Origin: Burkholderiales bacterium
Lineage (GTDB): Bacteria; Pseudomonadota; Gammaproteobacteria; Burkholderiales; Casimicrobiaceae
NCBI GenBank assembly: GCA_905339295.1
Contig: CAJPFI010000009.1
Coordinates: 124,001-188,000 of the forward strand
Reading direction: 5' to 3'
DNA: 64,000 bases
In this document: in pieces, positions 39,658 through 48,552 of the stretch
Numbering within the stretch: the stretch's first letter is position 1
How the letters are laid out: every line of letters begins with the position of its first letter
Position numbers and translations under genes: made by a program
The notes under the pieces: model-generated
What the model was told of the DNA's origin: nothing
Seen by the model: the letters and a program-made list of their open reading frames with translations, nothing else
The model's database searches: none

Positions 39658-41229
39658 TCAGGCGGGCACGACCAGCGTCCGCCCGGTCATCTCGGGCGGC
39701 TGCGGCAGCCCCATCAGCGCGAGCATCGTCGGCGCGACGTCCCTGAGCGCGCCGCCCGGCGCCACCGCCGACGGCCGCCCGACGTGGACGAACGGCACGA
39801 TGTTCAGCGTGTGCGCGGTGTGCGGCTGGCCGGTCGACGGGTCGTGCATCATCTCGACGTTGCCGTGGTCGGCGGTGATCAGCACCTCGCCGCCGGCGCG
39901 CAGCGTCGCCTCGACCACCCGGCCGAGGCATGCGTCGAGCGTCTCGACCGCCCTGACCGCCGCGGCCAGCACGCCGGTGTGGCCGACCATGTCGCCGTTC
40001 GCGTAGTTGCAGACGATCGCGTCGTACGTGCCGCCGTCGATCGCCGCGACGAGCCTGTCGGTCACTTCGTACGCGCTCATCTCGGGCTTGAGGTCGTAGG
40101 TCGCCACCCTGGGCGACGGCACGAGGATGCGGTCCTCGCCCGGGTAGACCGCTTCGACGCCGCCGTTGAAGAAGTAGGTGACGTGCGCGTACTTCTCGGT
40201 CTCGGCGATGCGCAGCTGCGTCTTCCCGTGCTTCGCGAGCCAGGCGCCGAAGCCGTTGTCGACGGTCTGCGGCCCGAACGCGACCGGCAGCCGCGCGAAC
40301 TCGTCGCCGTAGCGCGTCAGGCAGACGTACGCCGCGAGCGCCGGCGCGCGCGCGCGCGGAAAGGCGTCGAACGCCGGGTCGGTCAGCGCGCGCGTGATCT
40401 GTCGCGCGCGGTCGGCACGGAAGTTCATGAAGACGACCACGTCGCCGTCGTCCATCGTCGCCGGGCGCCCGTCCGGGCCGGGCACCGCGGTGGGCTTCAC
40501 GAACTCGTCGGTCTCGCCGCGGGCGTAGGCCGCGTCGAGCGCGGCCATCGCTGACGGCGCCGTATGAAGCGCGCGACCGTCGACGAGCGTCTCGAACGCC
40601 GGCTGGACGCGCTCCCACCGCTGGTCGCGGTCCATCGCGTAATAGCGGCCGGTGACCGACGCGATTCGCGCGCCGGCGTGCTTCGCGCACACGCCGTCCA
40701 TGAACGCGATCGACGGGGCGGCGCTCTTCGGCGGCGTGTCGCGGCCATCGAGGAACGCGTGCACGAGCACGCGCCCCACGCCCGCGTCCGCCGCCATCGC
40801 GACCATCGCGGCGAGGTGCTTCTCGTGGCTGTGGACGCCGCCCGGCGACAGCAGCCCGAGCACGTGCACCGCGCCGCCGCCCGCGCGCGCGCGCTCGAGA
40901 GCGTCGCGCAGCACCGGATTCGCGGCGAACTCGCCGGTGGCGATCGCGTGGTCGATGCGCGTCAGGTCCTGGTAGACGACGCGCCCGGCGCCGATGTTGA
41001 GGTGGCCGACCTCCGAGTTCCCCATCTGGCCGTCGGGCAGCCCGACGTGCATCTCCGAGGCGTCGATCGTGCCGTGCGCGTGATGCGCGAGCAGCGCGTT
41101 CCAGTTCGGCATCCGCGCGCGCGTGATCGCGTTGTCGGGGGCGTCGGGGCGCGTGCCGAAGCCGTCGAGGATCAGCAGCACCACCGGTCGGGGAACCGCG
41201 GACCCGCGGCGGGAGGGAGTGTCGGCCAT
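39658..41229 (-). CDS. gpmI: 2,3-bisphosphoglycerate-independent phosphoglycerate mutase
   Basis: A 523-residue two-domain metalloenzyme interconverting 3- and 2-phosphoglycerate. VVLLILDGFGTRPDAPDNAI is the metal-binding start, DGQMGNSEVGHLNIGAGRVVYQDL carries the phosphoserine, and VLITADHGNVEMMHDPSTGQPHTAHT the second metal cluster. The insertion (phosphotransferase) domain lies about residues 85-310. It is first in the leftward gpmI-M23-ctpA series and divergent from the rhodanese gene. Confidence 0.96.
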   Translation of the reverse strand: MADTPSRRGSAVPRPVVLLILDGFGTRPDAPDNAITRARMPNWNALLAHHAHGTIDASEMHVGLPDGQMGNSEVGHLNIGAGRVVYQDLTRIDHAIATGEFAANPVLRDALERARAGGGAVHVLGLLSPGGVHSHEKHLAAMVAMAADAGVGRVLVHAFLDGRDTPPKSAAPSIAFMDGVCAKHAGARIASVTGRYYAMDRDQRWERVQPAFETLVDGRALHTAPSAMAALDAAYARGETDEFVKPTAVPGPDGRPATMDDGDVVVFMNFRADRARQITRALTDPAFDAFPRARAPALAAYVCLTRYGDEFARLPVAFGPQTVDNGFGAWLAKHGKTQLRIAETEKYAHVTYFFNGGVEAVYPGEDRILVPSPRVATYDLKPEMSAYEVTDRLVAAIDGGTYDAIVCNYANGDMVGHTGVLAAAVRAVETLDACLGRVVEATLRAGGEVLITADHGNVEMMHDPSTGQPHTAHTLNIVPFVHVGRPSAVAPGGALRDVAPTMLALMGLPQPPEMTGRTLVVPA

Positions 41230-41276
41230 CGGAGGGCGGCGTCGGGAGCGGCAGCGGGCGCGCGCGACCGCTGCGC

Positions 41277-41286
41277 TATCATTCTA
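41277..41286. promoter_or_regulatory. overlapping divergent -10 elements (gpmI / rhodanese)
   Basis: TATCAT (41277-41282, plus strand) and TAGAAT (41286-41281, minus strand) overlap in the only AT-rich patch between the two divergent genes. Neither has a clear -35 box. Confidence 0.35.
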
Positions 41287-41321
41287 CCTTTGCCCCGTCG
41301 GCGCCCGCGCCGCGAATCGCC

Positions 41322-41738
41322 ATGTCCGTCGTCGCCTTCGTCGAGAAGAACTGGATGCTGATCCTTGTCGCCTTCGTTTCCGGGGCGATGCTGGTCTGGC
41401 CGCTGGTGCAGCGCCGCTTCTCGTCGATGAAGGAGATCGGCACGCTCGCCGCGACGCAGCTCCTCAACCGCGATGCGGTCGCGCTCGACCTGCGCGAGAC
41501 GAAGGAGTACGAGGGCGGGCGCCTGCCCAACGCCGTCCACATCCCGCTGTCGCAGCTCGAGAGCCGCGCGGCCGAGCTGGCGCCGATGAAGTCGCGCCCG
41601 GTCATCGCGTACTGCGCCCGCGGGCAGCGCAGCCGGGGCGCCGGCTCGGCGCTCGAGAAGGCCGGCTTCAAGGACATCTACCACCTGACGGGCGGCGTCG
41701 CCGCCTGGCGCAGCGCGGGGCTGCCGCTGGAGAAGTGA
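41322..41738 (+). CDS. membrane-anchored rhodanese-like protein
   Basis: A 138-residue protein with one N-terminal membrane helix (about residues 10-29, WMLILVAFVSGAMLVWPLV) and a single rhodanese domain. VALDLRETKEYEGGRLPNAVHIPL is the typical DxR motif, and the active-site loop VIAYCARGQRSRGAG carries Cys98. Its sulfur acceptor is unknown. It starts the rhodanese-grxC-secB-SH3-gpsA series, a conserved betaproteobacterial order; grxC follows after 2 bp. Confidence 0.9.
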   Translation: MSVVAFVEKNWMLILVAFVSGAMLVWPLVQRRFSSMKEIGTLAATQLLNRDAVALDLRETKEYEGGRLPNAVHIPLSQLESRAAELAPMKSRPVIAYCARGQRSRGAGSALEKAGFKDIYHLTGGVAAWRSAGLPLEK

Positions 41739-41740
41739 CG

Positions 41741-42004
41741 ATGGCCCCGATCACGATGTACACGACCGGCATGTGCCCGTACTGCGTCCAGGCCGAGCGG
41801 TTGCTCGCGTCGAAGGGAGCGACCGCGATCGTCAAGGTGAGGGTCGACCTCGATCCCGCGCGCCGGCAGGAGATGATGGAGCGCACCGGCCGCCGGACCG
41901 TTCCGCAGATCTACGTCGGCGAGGTCCACGTCGGCGGCTACGACGACCTGGTCGCTCTGGAACGCGCCGGCACGCTCGAGGCGCTGCTCGCCGCCGGCGC
42001 CTGA
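41741..42004 (+). CDS. grxC: glutaredoxin 3
   Basis: An 87-residue glutathione-dependent disulfide reductase. The CPYC active site (Cys12 and Cys15, in GMCPYCVQAE) is followed by RTVPQIYVGEVHVGGYDDLVAL with the cis-Pro and glutathione-binding GGYDD. The short length and motif match GrxC rather than monothiol glutaredoxins. It is 2 bp downstream of the rhodanese gene and followed by a secB promoter. Confidence 0.94.
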   Translation: MAPITMYTTGMCPYCVQAERLLASKGATAIVKVRVDLDPARRQEMMERTGRRTVPQIYVGEVHVGGYDDLVALERAGTLEALLAAGA

Positions 42005-42032
42005 CCGGCCGGCCGCGGGGCGCACCCTCCGG

Positions 42033-42038
42033 TATAAT
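42033..42038 (+). promoter_or_regulatory. -10 element (TATAAT) of secB
   Basis: A perfect TATAAT lies 35 bp upstream of the secB ATG. The -35 region is GC-rich and does not match the consensus. Confidence 0.55.
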
Positions 42039-42072
42039 CGAAGGCTTTTCACGCCCAGCCGACAGGAACGCC

Positions 42073-42543
42073 ATGGCCGAGTCGCTCGTCTCCCAGAATG
42101 CCGTGCGGGTCGCGGTCGAGAAGATCTACGTCAAGGATCTCTCGCTCGAGAACCCCGGTTCGCCGCAGTCGTTCAAGCTCACCGAGCCGCCGTCGGTCGA
42201 GATCGGGCTGCGCACGCGCGCCGAGCAGATCGAGCCGGACGTCTACGAGTGCGTGATGACCGTCACGATCACAGCGACCGCGGGCGAGCGCACCGTGTTC
42301 CTGGTCGAGGTCGCGCAGGCCGGCATCTTCACGGTGCAGGGCGCGACCGCCGATCAGCTCCAGCCGATCCTCGCGATGCACTGCCCGGCCATGCTGTTCC
42401 CGTACGCGCGCCAGTCGGTCGCGACCGCGACGATGAACGCCGGCTTCCCGCCAGTGCATCTGCAGCCGATCAACTTCGAGGCGCTGTACGCGCAGCAGCT
42501 CGACCAGAAGGCTGCGGACGCGGGCGCCACGGCCGCGGCCTGA
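42073..42543 (+). CDS. secB: protein-export chaperone SecB
   Basis: A 156-residue cytosolic chaperone that holds precursor proteins unfolded and delivers them to SecA. RVAVEKIYVKDLSLENPGSP is the SecB opening, and VFLVEVAQAGIFTV, HCPAMLFPYARQSVATATMNAGFPPVHLQPINFEALYAQQ the conserved tetramer and substrate-groove blocks. The Ala-rich tail is usual. It is preceded by its own -10 element and followed by the SH3 protein after 5 bp. Confidence 0.97.
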   Translation: MAESLVSQNAVRVAVEKIYVKDLSLENPGSPQSFKLTEPPSVEIGLRTRAEQIEPDVYECVMTVTITATAGERTVFLVEVAQAGIFTVQGATADQLQPILAMHCPAMLFPYARQSVATATMNAGFPPVHLQPINFEALYAQQLDQKAADAGATAAA

Positions 42544-42548
42544 CGCGC

Positions 42549-43022
42549 ATGTTCCGCCGCACGGCCGCGATCGCGATCGCCGCCGTCGGCGCGGCGGCGC
42601 TTGCCGCCCCGCTCTCCGCGGCCGAGTTCCGCACGACGGCCGAGGTCCCGACGCTGCTCTACGACGCGCCTTCCGCGAAGGCGCGACCCCAGTTCGTCCT
42701 CGGCCGCGACGTCCCGCTCGAGGTGCTCGTCGACGTCGAGGGCTGGACCAAGGTGCGCGACCTGTCCGGGACGATCGGCTGGGTGGCCAGCCGGTCGCTC
42801 TCCGGGCGGCGCGTGCTGCAGGTGCGCGTCGCCGTGGCGGACGTCCGGACCGTCGCGGCCGACGGCTCTCCGCTCGCCTTCCGCGCCGAGCAGAACGTGC
42901 TGCTCGAGCTCGCCGAGCCCGCCGTGTCGGCGGGCACCACCGCCACACCGGGCTGGGTGAAGGTCAGGCACCGCGACGGCGCGACCGGCTTCGTCCGGAT
43001 CGCGCAGGTATTCGGCCTCTGA
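42549..43022 (+). CDS. secreted SH3-domain protein
   Basis: A 157-residue exported protein with a 24-residue signal peptide (TAAIAIAAVGAAALAAPLSAAE). Two SH3-like repeats can be seen: EVPTLLYDAPSAKARPQFVLGRDVPLEVLVDVEGWTKVRDLSGTIGWV and a second around FRAEQNVLLELAEPAVSAGTTATPGWVKVRHRDGATGFVRI. Similar proteins lie upstream of gpsA in other betaproteobacteria. A cell-wall role is plausible but unproven. gpsA starts 6 bp downstream. Confidence 0.85.
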   Translation: MFRRTAAIAIAAVGAAALAAPLSAAEFRTTAEVPTLLYDAPSAKARPQFVLGRDVPLEVLVDVEGWTKVRDLSGTIGWVASRSLSGRRVLQVRVAVADVRTVAADGSPLAFRAEQNVLLELAEPAVSAGTTATPGWVKVRHRDGATGFVRIAQVFGL

Positions 43023-43028
43023 CGCCCG

Positions 43029-44051
43029 ATGGCGGGCGCGCGCGCTGACATCGCCGTCGTCGGCGCCGGCGCGTGGGGGACAGCGATCGCGTGCCACCTC
43101 GCCGCGCGAGCCCACGCGTGCCCGCGCGTCGTCCTCGTCGCGCGCTCGCGCGAGCGTGCCGCCGAGCTCGGGCGCGACCGGAGCAACCGCCGCTACCTCC
43201 CTGGCGTCGCGCTGCCCGATGCGCTCGTCGTCGACCATCGCCACGAGGCGGCGGCCGGCGCCGCCCTCGTCGTCCTCGCGACCCCGGTGGATGCGCTCGA
43301 GGCGCTGGCCGGCGCGCTCGACGACGCGGGCGCGCGCGCGCCGCTCGTCTGGCTGTCGAAAGGGTTCGTCGCGGCGCCGGACCACCCCGCGGGCGCCGCG
43401 CTCGCGCACCGGCGGATCGCGCCGCGCTGGCACGCGCCGGTCGGCGTCGTGTCGGGACCGAGCTTCGCCGACGAGGTCGCGCGCGGGCTGCCGACGGCGC
43501 TCGCCGCCGCCGCAACCGATCCGGCGCTCGCGGCGCAGGCGGCCGCGCTGCTGCGCGGCGACACGCTTCGCGTCTACGAGACCGACGACCTCGTCGGCGT
43601 CGAGGTCGGCGGCGCGGTGAAGAACGTGCTCGCGATCGCGGCCGGGCTCTCCGACGGGCTCGCGTTCGGCCACAACGCGCGCGCGGCGCTCATCACGCGC
43701 GGCCTCGCGGAGATCTCGCGGCTGGCGATCGCGGAGGGCGGGCGGCGCGAGACGCTGATGGGCCTCGCGGGGCTGGGCGACCTCGTGCTCACCTGCACCG
43801 GCGACGCGTCGCGCAACCGCCGCGTCGGGCTCGCTCTCGCGCAGGGCCGGCGCCTTCCGGAGATCCTCGCCGCGCTCGGGCACGTGGCCGAGGGCGTGAA
43901 CGCCGCGCGCGCCGCCCGCTCGCTCGCGAGACACCACGGCATCGAGATGCCGATCACCGAGGCGGTCGCGCGCGTGCTCGACGAGGGGTTGCCGGTGCGC
44001 GATGCGGTCGAGGGGCTGCTCAGGCGCGAGCCGCGGGCGGAGGAGGGGTGA
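43029..44051 (+). CDS. gpsA: NAD(P)-dependent glycerol-3-phosphate dehydrogenase
   Basis: A 340-residue enzyme that reduces dihydroxyacetone phosphate to sn-glycerol 3-phosphate for phospholipid synthesis. IAVVGAGAWGTAIACHLA is the nucleotide loop, VVSGPSFADEVARGLPTALAAAA and VEVGGAVKNVLAIAAGLSDGLAFGHNARAALITRGLAEI hold the catalytic Lys and substrate site. Length and motifs are standard. It is last in the rhodanese-grxC-secB-SH3-gpsA series. Confidence 0.96.
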   Translation: MAGARADIAVVGAGAWGTAIACHLAARAHACPRVVLVARSRERAAELGRDRSNRRYLPGVALPDALVVDHRHEAAAGAALVVLATPVDALEALAGALDDAGARAPLVWLSKGFVAAPDHPAGAALAHRRIAPRWHAPVGVVSGPSFADEVARGLPTALAAAATDPALAAQAAALLRGDTLRVYETDDLVGVEVGGAVKNVLAIAAGLSDGLAFGHNARAALITRGLAEISRLAIAEGGRRETLMGLAGLGDLVLTCTGDASRNRRVGLALAQGRRLPEILAALGHVAEGVNAARAARSLARHHGIEMPITEAVARVLDEGLPVRDAVEGLLRREPRAEEG

Positions 44052-44156
44052 GGCGCCGCGCGGCGCGCGGCTCGATGCGGGATCGGGGAGCGACGGCGGA
44101 CGGTGCACGGGACCGCCGCGAGGGCGACCGAGGCGCGCGACGTCGCGTGTCCGGCA

Positions 44157-44675
44157 TCACTCCGCCCGGCCTCCGATCGCCGATCCTCCCTCCGTCTCCG
44201 CGTCCTGCGCCCCGCGAAACCCGCACTGCCTCCACGCCTCGTACACGGCGACCGCGACCGCGTTCGACAGGTTGAGGCTGCGCACGCCGGGGCGCATCGG
44301 GATGCGCAGCCGCCGGTCGTCCGCGAACGTCGCGAGAACGTCGTCCGGCAGCCCCGACGTCTCGCATCCGAACACCAGCACGTCGCCGGGCGCGAACGCG
44401 ACGTCGGCGTGCGCGCGCGCCGCGCGCGTCGAGAACGCGAACCAGCGCCGCGGCAACGGCCCGTCGAGCGCGGCGCGGCAGGCCGCGAAGTCGCGGTGCA
44501 CGCGCACGCGCGCGTACTCGTGGTAGTCGAGGCCGGCGCGCTTCAGCTCGCGGTCGGCAAGCGCGAACCCCAGCGGCTCGACCAGGTGCAGGTCGGCCGC
44601 CGTGTTCGCCGCGAGGCGGATCACGTTGCCCGTGTTGGGCGGGATCTCCGGATGCACGAGCACGATCGCGAACAC
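44157..44675 (-). CDS. trmL: tRNA (cytidine(34)-2'-O)-methyltransferase
   Basis: A 172-residue SPOUT methyltransferase for the wobble base of tRNA-Leu. IVLVHPEIPPNTGNVIRLAANTAADLHLVEPLGF is the N-terminal signature; LVFGCETSGLPDDVL and IPMRPGVRSLNLSNAVAVAVYEAWRQ form the AdoMet knot. The short tail past the knot contains a few extra Gly/Glu residues. It is 10 bp downstream of comF in the same direction. Confidence 0.94.
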   Translation of the reverse strand: MFAIVLVHPEIPPNTGNVIRLAANTAADLHLVEPLGFALADRELKRAGLDYHEYARVRVHRDFAACRAALDGPLPRRWFAFSTRAARAHADVAFAPGDVLVFGCETSGLPDDVLATFADDRRLRIPMRPGVRSLNLSNAVAVAVYEAWRQCGFRGAQDAETEGGSAIGGRAE

Positions 44676-44685
44676 GGCGAGCCTC

Positions 44686-45432
44686 TCAGCCGCGCAGCGT
44701 GCGCGCGACGGTCCACACCTCGACGCGCAGCGCGCCGCCCCTGCGCAGCGCCGACACCGCCGCTGCCGCGGTCGCGCCGCTGGTCATCACGTCGTCGACG
44801 AGCGCGACGCGCGCGCCCGCGAACGACGCCGCCGCCGCGAACGCGCCGCGGACGTTGCGAACGCGCTCGCGCCACGGAAGGTCGGCCTGCGGCGGCGCGT
44901 GGCGCGACCGCACGAGCCCGTCGCGGACGCGCAGGCCGGCGGTGCGCATGACCGCCTTCGCGATCTCGCGCGCCTGGTTGTAGCCGCGCTCGCGCTGGCG
45001 CGCCGGCGCGAGCGGCATCGGCACCAGGGCGTCGACGCGCGCCACGGCGTCGGCCGACATCGCCGCGTGCGCGAGCCGTTCGCCGAGCGCCGCGGCGATC
45101 GGCAGGTCCGCCGCGTACTTGAGGCGCTGCACCATCCGGTCGAGCGGGAACGCGTAGGGCCCGGCGGCGAGCGCGGCGTCCCACGCCGGCGGATGCGCGA
45201 GGCAGCGACCGCAGGGAACGCCGCCGGCCGAGGGCAGCGCGCAGCGCGGGCACGCGTCCGCCGCCGGCGCGATCGCCGCGGCGCACGCGTCGCACAGGCA
45301 CGCGTCGCCGGTCGCGCACGAGCACAGCGCGCAGCGCTGCGGCAACGCGATCGCCACGCCCGCGAGCGCGCCGCGCGCCGCGCGCCCGCGCCACTTGTAA
45401 AGCGTTGCCTTCGCGGAATTTGACAAGCGCAC
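44686..45432 (-). CDS. comF: ComF-family phosphoribosyltransferase-like protein
   Basis: About 248 residues. An N-terminal double zinc-binding segment (CALCSCATGDACLCDACAAAIAPAADACPRCALPS ... CGRC) precedes the phosphoribosyltransferase domain with VALVDDVMTSGATAAAAVSAL, the PRPP loop. RQRERGYNQAREIAKAV is the ComF hallmark. Function is unproven; some homologues aid DNA uptake. A -10-like TACAAT at 45458-45463 would start transcripts inside the open frame after the first ATG (45486), so the GTG at 45432 or TTG at 45426 is the likelier start. Confidence 0.86.
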   Translation of the reverse strand: MRLSNSAKATLYKWRGRAARGALAGVAIALPQRCALCSCATGDACLCDACAAAIAPAADACPRCALPSAGGVPCGRCLAHPPAWDAALAAGPYAFPLDRMVQRLKYAADLPIAAALGERLAHAAMSADAVARVDALVPMPLAPARQRERGYNQAREIAKAVMRTAGLRVRDGLVRSRHAPPQADLPWRERVRNVRGAFAAAASFAGARVALVDDVMTSGATAAAAVSALRRGGALRVEVWTVARTLRG

Positions 45433-45457
45433 GGGCGGGCCTCGACACTCGCCCCCG

Positions 45458-45463
45458 ATTGTA
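45458..45463 (-). promoter_or_regulatory. possible -10 element of comF
   Basis: On the minus strand TACAAT sits about 26 bp upstream of the proposed comF GTG, in the short comF/bioB divergent gap. No -35 is obvious. Confidence 0.35.
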
Positions 45464-45512
45464 GAGGCGCCGCCCCGCGCGCGCACTCCGACGAACGACC
45501 GAATCCGCCCCG

Positions 45513-46529
45513 ATGCTCGACCATCCGCCCTCCACCCGCGCGAGTGCCGCGCGCACGCCCGCCGCGGGAGGCGAGCCCCGGCGCATGCCGCGCTGGAGCA
45601 CCGACGACGTCGCGGCGCTGTTCGAGCTGCCGTTCTCCGACCTCCTGTTCCGCGCGCAGCAGGTCCACCGCGCCCACCACGCGCCCAACGCCGTCCAGCT
45701 GTCGACGCTCCTGTCGATCAAGACCGGCGGCTGCCCCGAGGACTGCGGCTACTGCCCGCAGGCCGCGCGCCACCACACCGGCGTCGCGAGCGGACCGGTG
45801 CTCGACGTCGGCGCGGTGCTCGACGCGGCCCGTGCGGCGAAGGGCGCGGGCGCGACGCGCTTCTGCATGGGGGCCGCGTGGCGCGGCCCGAAGGACCGCG
45901 ACCTCGAGCCGGTGCTCGACATGGTGCGCGGCGTGAAGGCGCTCGGCCTCGAGACCTGCTGCACGCTCGGCATGCTGAGGGACGGACAGGCCGAGTCGCT
46001 CGCCGCCGCGGGGCTCGACTACTACAACCACAATCTCGACACGTCGCCCGAGTTCTACGGCGAGATCGTGACGACGCGCGGCCAGGACGACCGCCTCGAC
46101 ACGCTCGCGCGGGTCCGCGAGGCGGGAATCCGCGTCTGCTGCGGCGGCATCGTCGGGATGGGCGAGTCGCGGCGCGCGCGCGCCGCGCTGATCGCGCAGC
46201 TCGCGAGCCTCGACCCGCCGCCGGAGTCGGTGCCGATCAACCACCTGGTGCAGGTCGAGGGCACGCCGCTCCACGCGAAGCTCCACGGCGAGAGCGCGAT
46301 CGACCCGCTCGAATTCGTGCGCACGATCGCCGTCGCGCGCGTGACGATGCCGGCGTCGACGGTGCGGCTGTCGGCGGGGCGGCGCGAGCTGGGCGAGGCG
46401 GTGCAGGCGCTGTGCTTCCTCGCCGGCGCGAACTCGGTCTTCTACGGCGATCGGCTGCTCACCACCGGCAATCCCGACGTCGGGGCGGACCGGGCGCTGT
46501 TCGCGAAGCTCGGGATCGCGCCCGCCTAG
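45513..46529 (+). CDS. bioB: biotin synthase
   Basis: A 338-residue radical-AdoMet enzyme that inserts sulfur into dethiobiotin. The [4Fe-4S] cysteines are C74, C78 and C81 ([16 protein letters not shown]); [10 protein letters not shown] and [20 protein letters not shown] and the [34 protein letters not shown] segment hold the [2Fe-2S] and substrate residues. The first 24 or so residues are a low-complexity extension, and Met25 is an alternative start. It opens the bioB-F-H-C-D series. Confidence 0.96.
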   Translation: MLDHPPSTRASAARTPAAGGEPRRMPRWSTDDVAALFELPFSDLLFRAQQVHRAHHAPNAVQLSTLLSIKTGGCPEDCGYCPQAARHHTGVASGPVLDVGAVLDAARAAKGAGATRFCMGAAWRGPKDRDLEPVLDMVRGVKALGLETCCTLGMLRDGQAESLAAAGLDYYNHNLDTSPEFYGEIVTTRGQDDRLDTLARVREAGIRVCCGGIVGMGESRRARAALIAQLASLDPPPESVPINHLVQVEGTPLHAKLHGESAIDPLEFVRTIAVARVTMPASTVRLSAGRRELGEAVQALCFLAGANSVFYGDRLLTTGNPDVGADRALFAKLGIAPA

Positions 46530-46570
46530 CGGCGCGCGGCGCCCGCGCCGCGGGCGGCGCCGGCCGACCG

Positions 46571-47749
46571 ATGCCCGATCCGCTGATCGACGCGCTCGAA
46601 CGCACGCTCGCCGCGCGCGAGTCGGCGGGACTCGGGCGCCACAGGCGCACCGTCGCGTCGGCCGCCGGGCCGCGGGCGGTCGTCGACGGCCGCGAGCTAC
46701 TGGCGTTCGCGAGCAACGACTACCTGGGACTGGCCGGCGACCCCGCGCTCGCCGACGCCGCCGCACGCGCCGCGCGGCGCTGGGGCGTCGGCGCGACCGC
46801 GTCGCATCTCGTCTGCGGCCATTTCGAGGCGCACGAGGCGCTCGAGCGCGAGCTCGCCGACTGGGTGCGTCCCTGCGACGGCGCGCGCGCCGTCACGTTC
46901 TCGAGCGGCTACCTCGCGAACCTCGCCATCGTGTCCGCGCTCGCCGGCCGGGGGACCGACGTGTTCGCCGACCGTCTGAACCACGCGTGCCTGAACGACG
47001 GCGCGCTGCTCGCGCGCGCGCGCCTCGTCCGCTACGCGCATCGCGACCCCGGCGCGCTCGCCGCGCGGCTGCGCGCGTCGAAGGCGCCGCGGAAGCTGAT
47101 CGCGACCGACGCGGTGTTCAGCATGGACGGCGACGTCGCGCCGCTGCCCGAGCTTCTCGCGCTCGCCGAGGCGCACGACGCGCGGCTGGTCGTCGACGAC
47201 GCGCACGGCTTCGGCGTGCTCGGCGGCGGCCGGGGCACGCTCGCCGCGTTCGCGCTCGCGTCGCCGCGCATCGTGCTGATGGGCACGCTCGGCAAGGCGG
47301 CCGGCGTCGCCGGCGCGTTCGTCGCCGCGCACCCGGCGGTGGTCGAGACGATCGTGCAGACCGCCCGTCCGTACCTGTTCACGACCGCGGCGCCGCCGAT
47401 GCTCGCCGAGACGCTCCGCGCGAGCCTCGCGCGGGTGCGCGCGGACGGCTGGCGGCGCGAGCGGCTCGCCCGACTCGTCGCGCGCTTCCGCGCGGGCGCC
47501 GCGTCGCTGCCGTGGCGACTGGGCGCGTCCGACACGCCGATCCAGCCGCTGATCGTCGGCGCGCCCACGGCCGCGACCCGGCTCTCGCAGGCGCTCGAGC
47601 GGCGCGGCATCCTCGTCCCGGCGATCCGTCCGCCGACGGTGCCCGAGGGGACGTCGCGGCTGCGCGTCTCGCTTTCCGCCGCGCATGTCGGCGACGACGT
47701 CGACAGGCTGCTCGCCGCGCTCGCCGGCGTCGCGCGCGAGGGTCCGTGA
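46571..47749 (+). CDS. bioF: 8-amino-7-oxononanoate synthase
   Basis: A 392-residue PLP enzyme condensing pimeloyl-ACP (or -CoA) with L-alanine. FASNDYLGLAGDPALADAA, VTFSSGYLANLAIVSALAG, VDDAHGFGVLGGGRG and the PLP Lys242 in MGTLGKAAGVAGAFVAAHP are all in place. The ATG at 46571 follows a GC-rich 41-bp gap after bioB. Its stop overlaps the bioH GTG. Confidence 0.95.
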   Translation: MPDPLIDALERTLAARESAGLGRHRRTVASAAGPRAVVDGRELLAFASNDYLGLAGDPALADAAARAARRWGVGATASHLVCGHFEAHEALERELADWVRPCDGARAVTFSSGYLANLAIVSALAGRGTDVFADRLNHACLNDGALLARARLVRYAHRDPGALAARLRASKAPRKLIATDAVFSMDGDVAPLPELLALAEAHDARLVVDDAHGFGVLGGGRGTLAAFALASPRIVLMGTLGKAAGVAGAFVAAHPAVVETIVQTARPYLFTTAAPPMLAETLRASLARVRADGWRRERLARLVARFRAGAASLPWRLGASDTPIQPLIVGAPTAATRLSQALERRGILVPAIRPPTVPEGTSRLRVSLSAAHVGDDVDRLLAALAGVAREGP

Positions 47750-48552
47750 GCGGACTCGCGCACGCCGCGCGGGACGAGCGCCCGCACGTCGAGTCGGTCG
47801 GCGCGGGCCCGCCGCTCGTGCTGCTGCACGGATGGGGCATGCACTCGGGGTTGTTCGCGCCGCTCCTGCCCGCGCTCGCGCGCCGCTTCCGCGTCCACGC
47901 CGTCGACCTGCCGGGCCACGGGCACAGCGCGACGGTCGCGCCGTACACGCTCGACGCGCTCGCGGACGCGGTCGCGCGGGCGCTCGCGGCGGAGCCCGGT
48001 CCGCTCGCGGTGCTGGGCTGGTCGTTCGGCGGACAGGTGGCGATGCGCTGGGCGGCGCGCGACCCGGGTCGCGTCGCGCGCCTCGTGCTGGTCGCGACGA
48101 CGCCACGCTTCGTCCGCGCGCCCGACTGGCCGCACGCGATGGCCGGCGAGGCGCTCGCGCGCTTCGGCGACGAGCTGTCGGTCGCGTGGCGCGCCACGCT
48201 GACGCGCTTCCTCACGCTGCAGGTGCGCGGGAGCGACGAGGGGCGCAGGACGCTCGCGCAGCTGCGCCACCGGATGCTGGCGCGCGGCGACCCGGCGCCC
48301 GGCGCGCTGGGCGACGCGCTGGCCGTCCTCGCCTCCGCCGACCTGCGCGACGAGGCGCGCTCGATCCGCGCGCCGGCGCTGGTCGTCGCGGGCGGGCGCG
48401 ACACGCTCGTGCCGGCCGCCGCGGGCGAGTGGCTCGCGCAGGCGATGCCGCGGGCGCGGCTCGCGCGGATCGGCGACGCCGCGCACGCGCCGTTCCTGTC
48501 GCACCGCGCGGCGTTCGACCGCGCGCTCGAGGCGTTCGTCGATGCCGGCTGA
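47746..48552 (+). CDS. bioH: pimeloyl-ACP methyl ester carboxylesterase
   Basis: A 268-residue alpha/beta hydrolase that removes the methyl group from pimeloyl-ACP methyl ester. PLVLLHGWGMHSGLF is the oxyanion segment, LGWSFGGQVAMRWA holds the nucleophile Ser, and the Asp is in GGRDTLVPAAAG and the His in GDAAHAPFLSH. The GTG start overlaps the bioF stop (GTGA), and the stop overlaps the bioC start by 11 bp. Position between bioF and bioC makes BioH much more likely than another hydrolase. Confidence 0.93.
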   Translation: MSGLAHAARDERPHVESVGAGPPLVLLHGWGMHSGLFAPLLPALARRFRVHAVDLPGHGHSATVAPYTLDALADAVARALAAEPGPLAVLGWSFGGQVAMRWAARDPGRVARLVLVATTPRFVRAPDWPHAMAGEALARFGDELSVAWRATLTRFLTLQVRGSDEGRRTLAQLRHRMLARGDPAPGALGDALAVLASADLRDEARSIRAPALVVAGGRDTLVPAAAGEWLAQAMPRARLARIGDAAHAPFLSHRAAFDRALEAFVDAG